From Selenomonas sp. (GTDB taxonomy: Bacteria > Bacillota > Negativicutes > Selenomonadales > Selenomonadaceae), in NCBI GenBank assembly GCA_003518745.1, contig DOYB01000127.1, positions 1-10,425 on the forward strand: a stretch of 10,425 nucleotides of DNA, written 5' to 3'. This document shows, one piece after another, positions 7,454 through 10,425 of the stretch. Position 1 is the first letter of the stretch; each line of letters starts with the position of its first letter. Below the pieces are notes generated by a model. The model worked only from the letters and a program-made list of their open reading frames with translations. It made no database searches and was not told where the DNA came from. The translations under genes and the position numbers were made by a program.

Positions 7454-7487
7454 GGCGGGGGGCTGAATGGCCTCTCGCTTGTTTTTT
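7454..7487 (+). terminator. Intrinsic terminator after the small gene
   Basis: GCGGGGGGC (7455-7463) pairs with GCCTCTCGC (7470-7478), allowing two G-U pairs, around a short loop. A T-rich tail with six Ts (7482-7487) follows. It separates the small gene from the riboswitch unit. Confidence 0.82.
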
Positions 7488-7504
7488 CATCATGTCATTT
7501 CATA

Positions 7505-7533
7505 TTGACATAATAATTTTACAGTAGTATCAT
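7505..7533 (+). promoter_or_regulatory. Sigma-70-type promoter of the cobalamin-riboswitch transcript
   Basis: Perfect -35 TTGACA (7505-7510), 17-nt spacer, -10 TATCAT (7528-7533, five of six matches). Transcription should start near 7540, about 20 nt before the aptamer. This is the only good promoter seen between the small gene and the porin. Confidence 0.85.
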
Positions 7534-7559
7534 TAGCGAATGGAACAGAATAATGATTG

Positions 7560-7825
7560 GATCAGGTGTCGAGAGACTTAATAAGGAAGTCCGGTGTGAA
7601 GCCGGTGCGGTCCCGCCACTGTATCAGCGAGCAAATCCGCCTTACGTTGCTATGAAACCATAGCGAGTCGAGCCCATAGGGCTTAGATGAGCTTAGGTTT
7701 CATGTAAGGGCGAAATGCAAAACATCGTTTTGCATGGAGTTTTTTGAGCGTAAGTCATGTCACTGGGGGAAACCTTGGGAAGGCGCGGAGGAGCGATGAC
7801 CTGGAGCCAGGAGAATTGCCTGATT
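7560..7825 (+). promoter_or_regulatory. Cobalamin (B12) riboswitch aptamer with a large peripheral insertion
   Basis: RNA aptamer that binds a cobalamin and controls downstream transcription. Conserved blocks appear in the right order. GGTGTC follows the closing helix P1, whose arms ATCAGG (7561-7566) and CCTGAT (7819-7824) pair. AAGTCCGGTGTGAAGCCGG is the P3/P4 region. GGTCCCGCCACTGTA (7611-7625) is the P5 loop. Then come GCGAGC, GTCACTGGGG, TTGGGAAGG and finally AGCCAGGAGA (7805-7814), the 'B12 box'. The segment between GCGAGC and GTCACTGG, usually one short variable hairpin, is about 125 nt here and holds several strong hairpins. I could not decide between adenosyl- and methyl/aquo-cobalamin preference. 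The element is downstream of the promoter at 7505 and upstream of a terminator at 7925, so it should act by ligand-induced termination. Confidence 0.93.
7638..7754 (+). other. Structured insertion inside the riboswitch, two alternative folds
   Basis: Fold 1: helix 7641-7648 with 7747-7754 (CTTACGTT/AGCGTAAG, one G-U) encloses hairpins GCTATG/CATAGC (7649-7654/7659-7664), AGCCC/GGGCT (7671-7675/7679-7683) and a 9-bp hairpin ATGCAAAAC/GTTTTGCAT (7715-7723/7727-7735). Fold 2: CGCCTTAC (7638-7645) pairs with GTAAGGgCG (7704-7712, one bulged G) and ATGAAACC (7652-7659) with GGTTTCAT (7696-7703). The CTTAC segment and the ATG-containing segment take part in both, so the folds exclude each other apart from the AGCCC and 9-bp hairpins. 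Pairings are read by eye; no folding energy was computed. Confidence 0.6.
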
Positions 7826-7871
7826 GACAATCACCAAGGGGAGCATTTGCTCCTGAGACCTGCGAGTGATG

Positions 7872-7932
7872 GGAATGGGGATTTCATGGCTGTTGCTATG
7901 CGCAGCGGTCATGTTAAGCGCGTCCGCATTCC
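7872..7932 (+). promoter_or_regulatory. Candidate antiterminator of the riboswitch expression platform
   Basis: GGAATG at 7872-7877 duplicates the core of the right arm of the terminator (7939-7946). It could pair with CATTCC (7927-7932) in the left arm, blocking the terminator. The sequence between can form its own GCTG/CAGC hairpin. Only six base pairs are certain, so this is a candidate. Confidence 0.4.
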
Positions 7933-7955
7933 GTATTTGGAATGCGTTTTTTTTT
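7925..7955 (+). terminator. Riboswitch-controlled intrinsic terminator
   Basis: CGCATTCC (7925-7932) and GGAATGCG (7939-7946) form a perfect 8-bp stem with a 6-nt loop, directly followed by nine Ts (7947-7955) and, after a G, four more. It lies about 100 nt after the aptamer and 122 nt before the porin start, the expected site for transcriptional control by the B12 riboswitch. Confidence 0.92.
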
Positions 7956-8064
7956 GTTTTCCGGCACTCCAGTCAAGCAATTATCTGGGTGTGTTCTTGG
8001 CAATGTGTTCGAGAATAATTGTTTTTGTCATTTATCGGCACGCGCTCATGGGGCACTTATAAAG
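7956..8064 (+). other. Untranslated leader between riboswitch terminator and porin
   Basis: No good -35/-10 pair (the best -10-like AATAAT near 8011-8019 has no matching -35) and no convincing reading frame. It looks like plain read-through leader, which supports control of the porin by the riboswitch. Confidence 0.5.
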
Positions 8065-8070
8065 AGGAGG
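8065..8070 (+). promoter_or_regulatory. Shine-Dalgarno that fixes the TTG start of the porin
   Basis: AGGAGG within GAGGAGGAG, 7 nt before TTG at 8078. No ATG lies at a usable distance, and the TTG opens directly into a standard signal peptide. Confidence 0.85.
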
Positions 8071-8077
8071 AGTTATT

Positions 8078-9334
8078 TTGAAGAAGAAATTTGCCGCTTT
8101 ACTGGCGGCAGCAATGACCGTTAGCGCGGCAAGTACATCCTTCGCCGCGGCAAATCCCTTTTCCGATGTTCCGGCGGGCCATTGGGCCTATGATGCCGTA
8201 GCGCAGCTTGCTTCGGACGGAGTCATTGAAGGCTATGGCGACGATACTTTTCGCGGGGACCGGAGTATTACCCGTTATGAAATGGCCCAGATGATTGCAA
8301 AGGCCATGGCAAAGAACCCTTCAGGGGTGGACAAGGCCATGCTGGACAAGCTGGCAGCCGAATTCAGGGAGGAGCTCAACAACCTTGGGGTGCGTGTTGC
8401 CAACCTGGAAAAGCATGCTGATATGGTGAAGTGGACCGGTGAACTTCGTTACATCTACAAGAGTGATCACAGGGAGAATCAGAAAAAGAACGATTTAAAC
8501 CGTATGGAGCTTCGTTTGTTCCCCACCGCTGAGGTCAATGACCATTGGTCTGTAAAGAGCAGGCTCACCGCAAGAGTCAACATGAAGGACGACAGCTCCA
8601 CGGATCTCGCCCTTACCTACGTCTATGCTGAAGGCAAGTACGATAATTTCAAGGTCGCTCTTGGTAAGATGTCAAACTACAGTACCAATGATGACGGTCT
8701 GGTAACAGATGACTATTTTTCCGGCGCGCAGCTGACCTTTGGCAAGAAGGTGCAGGGAGTACTTGAGGCAGGACGCTGGAATATGGCCAGAGGCAACGGA
8801 GCCGGCGCCATGTTCGACGGCGATACTGCCGCAAACTATCAGGGCATTCAGGTGAATTACAACGGTGACAAGCTGTTTGCGGGACTCGGCTATCGTCACT
8901 TCCAGTCCAAGGGCTTCGGGGCTGTTACCGGATACAGCAGAGACAATCGTGAGGACAAGGCAAATATATTCTCGATCGGTGCCAGCTATCGCTTTGACAA
9001 AAATGTCGCACTGTCAGGAGCATTCGCGAAGAATACCACTGCCGATAATGCCTCCACCAGCCATAGCATTAAGCTGGCATATAAGGGCATAAAGCGCACG
9101 ACTCCGGGAACCTGGGGTGCCCATGCGGCCTATCGCTATGTCAGCAGGAACGTCAGCTTTGCTCCTACCTATGAAACCATGTTCTCCGAGAATCACAGAA
9201 AGGGTTGGGAAGTTGGACTGCAGTATGTGCCTTTCAAGAATGTAGTGGCAGATGCCTTCTACTTCCATGGAAAGAAGCTGGATACAGACCTTAATTCCAA
9301 GACGATTTATGGACGTGTACGCTGGTACTTCTGA
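8078..9334 (+). CDS. SLH-domain outer-membrane porin (OmpM/Mep45-like)
   Basis: Outer-membrane beta-barrel of Negativicutes type, 418 aa. A signal peptide (KKKFAALLAAAMTVSAA ... SFA) is cut near residue 23-25. One SLH domain follows at about 26-75, starting NPFSDVPAGHWAYDAV with GYGDDTFRG and ITRYEMAQMIAKAM. A short helical/coiled segment covers about 85-112 (MLDKLAAEFREEL ... VANLEKHA). From about 114 onward the chain is alternating amphipathic strands rich in Tyr, Gly and Asn, ending V-R-W-Y-F; the C-terminal Phe is the usual BAM recognition signal. In Selenomonas and Veillonella such SLH domains bind polyamine-modified peptidoglycan and tether the outer membrane (family knowledge). TTG start. 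The gene follows the B12 riboswitch and terminator with no other promoter, so it is probably made when cobalamin is scarce. It lacks a TonB box and plug domain, so it is not BtuB-like. What it transports is unknown. Confidence 0.94.
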   Translation: MKKKFAALLAAAMTVSAASTSFAAANPFSDVPAGHWAYDAVAQLASDGVIEGYGDDTFRGDRSITRYEMAQMIAKAMAKNPSGVDKAMLDKLAAEFREELNNLGVRVANLEKHADMVKWTGELRYIYKSDHRENQKKNDLNRMELRLFPTAEVNDHWSVKSRLTARVNMKDDSSTDLALTYVYAEGKYDNFKVALGKMSNYSTNDDGLVTDDYFSGAQLTFGKKVQGVLEAGRWNMARGNGAGAMFDGDTAANYQGIQVNYNGDKLFAGLGYRHFQSKGFGAVTGYSRDNREDKANIFSIGASYRFDKNVALSGAFAKNTTADNASTSHSIKLAYKGIKRTTPGTWGAHAAYRYVSRNVSFAPTYETMFSENHRKGWEVGLQYVPFKNVVADAFYFHGKKLDTDLNSKTIYGRVRWYF

Positions 9335-9387
9335 TTACTTGGATAGGGAGCGCGAACATTTCGCTGTTAAGCTTCGAAGGAGGATTT

Positions 9388-10425
9388 ATGTTACATACCG
9401 TCTGTTTCTCAAATCATAGTATCGAACCTTGCACCAAATTGCGCACGCTCGTAGATGTGCCGCGTACACTTGGAACAATCCCCGCAACCTTCATCAACGG
9501 AAAGTTTGACGGTCCTACGGTGCTTGTCACCTCCGGCGTGCACGGCAGCGAGTATCCTGGGATTGCAGCCTCCATGGAGCTTGGGAAGGAACTGAAGCCT
9601 GAGGATATTCATGGCTGCCTTGTCATCATGCACCCGGTAAATGTCTCGGCTTTCTGGACGCGCATGGCGGAGCTTTGCCCCGAGGACGGGCTTAACCTGA
9701 ACCGGGTTTTTCCCGGCAACCCAACCCTTAGCCGTACCTACAAGTTCGCTGATTTTCTGCTACGGGAATTCATTCTTAAAGCCGATTACTACCTTGACCT
9801 GCACAGCGGCGACCTCCAGGAGGATTTGCACCCCTATGCCTATTTCCCCGGAAATGCTTCGGAATATGTCAATAACAAGTCACGGGAACTGGCAAGCCAG
9901 ATAAATGTGGAATACATGGTTCGTTCAACCGCCACAACGGGGGCGTATAACTGCGCGGCACTGCACGGTGTGCCCAGCATACTTGTAGAGCGCGGCGGAG
10001 CGGGATTCTGCTGCCGTGAGGACATCGACGAATACAAGGACGATGTCATGCACGTACTGAAATATGTGGGCATGGCTCCCGGATACAGCCATGGCCATCA
10101 CCATAAATTCACGCCTCGGGAGCTGACCAATGTAGAATATCTTGAGGCTGTCAGACCTGCCTGCTGGTATCACGAAAAACACAGCGGCGAACGGATTGAG
10201 AAGGACGAGCTGTTGGGTTACACCACCGACTTTTTTGGCGAAAAGCAGGAGGAGTTCCGCGCCAAATTCAGCGGAGTCATGCTGTATATGACACCGTCCT
10301 TTTCGATTACGCCGGGCCGCGTGCTCTGCGCCTATGCGGAGCTTCCTGAGGGCTATGTGTCTCAGGAGCCACATACCCACATCTATTCACATGGTCACAC
10401 CCAAACGCTGTCGGAGGATGTGACG
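9388..10425 (+). CDS. M14-family zinc hydrolase, aspartoacylase/succinylglutamate desuccinylase-like (partial, 3' end outside window)
   Basis: Metal-dependent amide hydrolase; 346 codons are visible without a stop, so the C-terminus lies beyond the window. The AspA/AstE-type (PF04952) fold is shown by SGVHGSEYPG with zinc ligands His52 and Glu55, NLNRVFPG at 103-110 (Asn-Arg substrate carboxylate contact), YLDLHSGD with third ligand His139, and the likely catalytic Glu201 in ILVERGG. No signal peptide, so cytoplasmic. Starts at ATG 9388 with AGGAGG 4 nt upstream (9379-9384). The start is 53 nt after the porin stop with no terminator between, so it is probably the second gene of the riboswitch operon. 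A His cluster (SHGHHHK, about 234-240) and a His-rich segment near the visible end (HTHIYSHGH) are unusual. Such enzymes remove acyl or amino-acid groups from small amides; the substrate here is unknown. Confidence 0.9.
   Translation, partial: MLHTVCFSNHSIEPCTKLRTLVDVPRTLGTIPATFINGKFDGPTVLVTSGVHGSEYPGIAASMELGKELKPEDIHGCLVIMHPVNVSAFWTRMAELCPEDGLNLNRVFPGNPTLSRTYKFADFLLREFILKADYYLDLHSGDLQEDLHPYAYFPGNASEYVNNKSRELASQINVEYMVRSTATTGAYNCAALHGVPSILVERGGAGFCCREDIDEYKDDVMHVLKYVGMAPGYSHGHHHKFTPRELTNVEYLEAVRPACWYHEKHSGERIEKDELLGYTTDFFGEKQEEFRAKFSGVMLYMTPSFSITPGRVLCAYAELPEGYVSQEPHTHIYSHGHTQTLSEDVT

Noticed and set aside
7757..8062. 101-aa open frame in the leader before the porin
   Set aside because: It covers the conserved 3' half of the B12 aptamer and the terminator, has no ribosome site, and its sequence has no protein-like pattern; the RNA element explains the region.
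8078..9334. BtuB-like TonB-dependent receptor, as expected after a B12 riboswitch
   Set aside because: There is no plug domain or TonB box and the length (418 aa) is too short; the SLH domain and barrel fit the OmpM/Mep45 family instead.
9352..9364. Possible terminator between porin and hydrolase
   Set aside because: Only a 5-bp GCGAA/TTCGC hairpin with no T run, so read-through into the hydrolase is expected.
9925..10380. 151-aa minus-strand open frame near the right edge
   Set aside because: Antisense to the M14 hydrolase, whose zinc and catalytic motifs are read clearly on the plus strand.
1..10425. CRISPR arrays, insertion sequences, tRNA or rRNA genes, phage genes
   Set aside because: No regularly spaced repeats, transposase motifs, terminal inverted repeats, tRNA cloverleaf signatures or phage-type products were seen.

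Overview
The window looks like chromosomal DNA from a diderm Firmicute of the class Negativicutes, probably a Selenomonas/Anaerovibrio/Mitsuokella-type anaerobe. The main evidence is the gene at 8078: a signal peptide, one SLH (S-layer homology) domain and a short coiled coil, followed by an outer-membrane beta-barrel ending in aromatic Trp-Tyr-Phe. This architecture (Mep45/OmpM type) is typical of Negativicutes. Strong AGGAGG-type ribosome binding sites, TTG starts and SsuABC-like transport genes fit the same group. The assignment is an inference; no rRNA or other taxonomic marker is present.

Layout. (1) 37-3964, minus strand: a very tight five-gene operon behind a recognisable sigma-70-type promoter at 4058-4086. 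In transcription order it encodes a membrane-anchored protein of unknown function, a small DUF3783-type protein, a lipoprotein substrate-binding protein, an ABC ATPase and an ABC permease of the NitT/TauT/SsuC class. Gaps are 1-13 nt and the last two genes overlap by 4 nt. (2) 4222-6204, plus strand: a divergent methyl-accepting chemotaxis protein with a double-Cache sensor that carries most of the amino-acid-binding motif. It ends at a strong, probably bidirectional terminator. (3) 6282-6989, minus strand: an exported His/Met-rich protein built on two copies of a ~45-residue repeat. (4) 7239-7448, plus strand: a 69-residue protein of unknown function with its own -10 box and terminator. (5) 7505-7955: a promoter, a cobalamin riboswitch aptamer with an unusually large peripheral insertion, and an intrinsic terminator as expression platform. 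(6) 8078-9334: the SLH porin. (7) 9388 to the window edge: an M14-type (aspartoacylase/succinylglutamate desuccinylase family) zinc hydrolase, cut off by the window end.

The most interesting unit is regions 5-7. No promoter is visible between the riboswitch terminator and the porin, and no terminator between the porin and the hydrolase. The simplest reading is that both genes form a cobalamin-repressed operon. A non-TonB, SLH-anchored porin would then be in the regulatory position normally held by btuB or by cobalt/corrinoid transport and synthesis genes, with a cytoplasmic amide hydrolase of unknown substrate beside it. The riboswitch insertion can form two mutually exclusive sets of helices. 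The genes of the left operon probably import a small organic solute of unknown identity.
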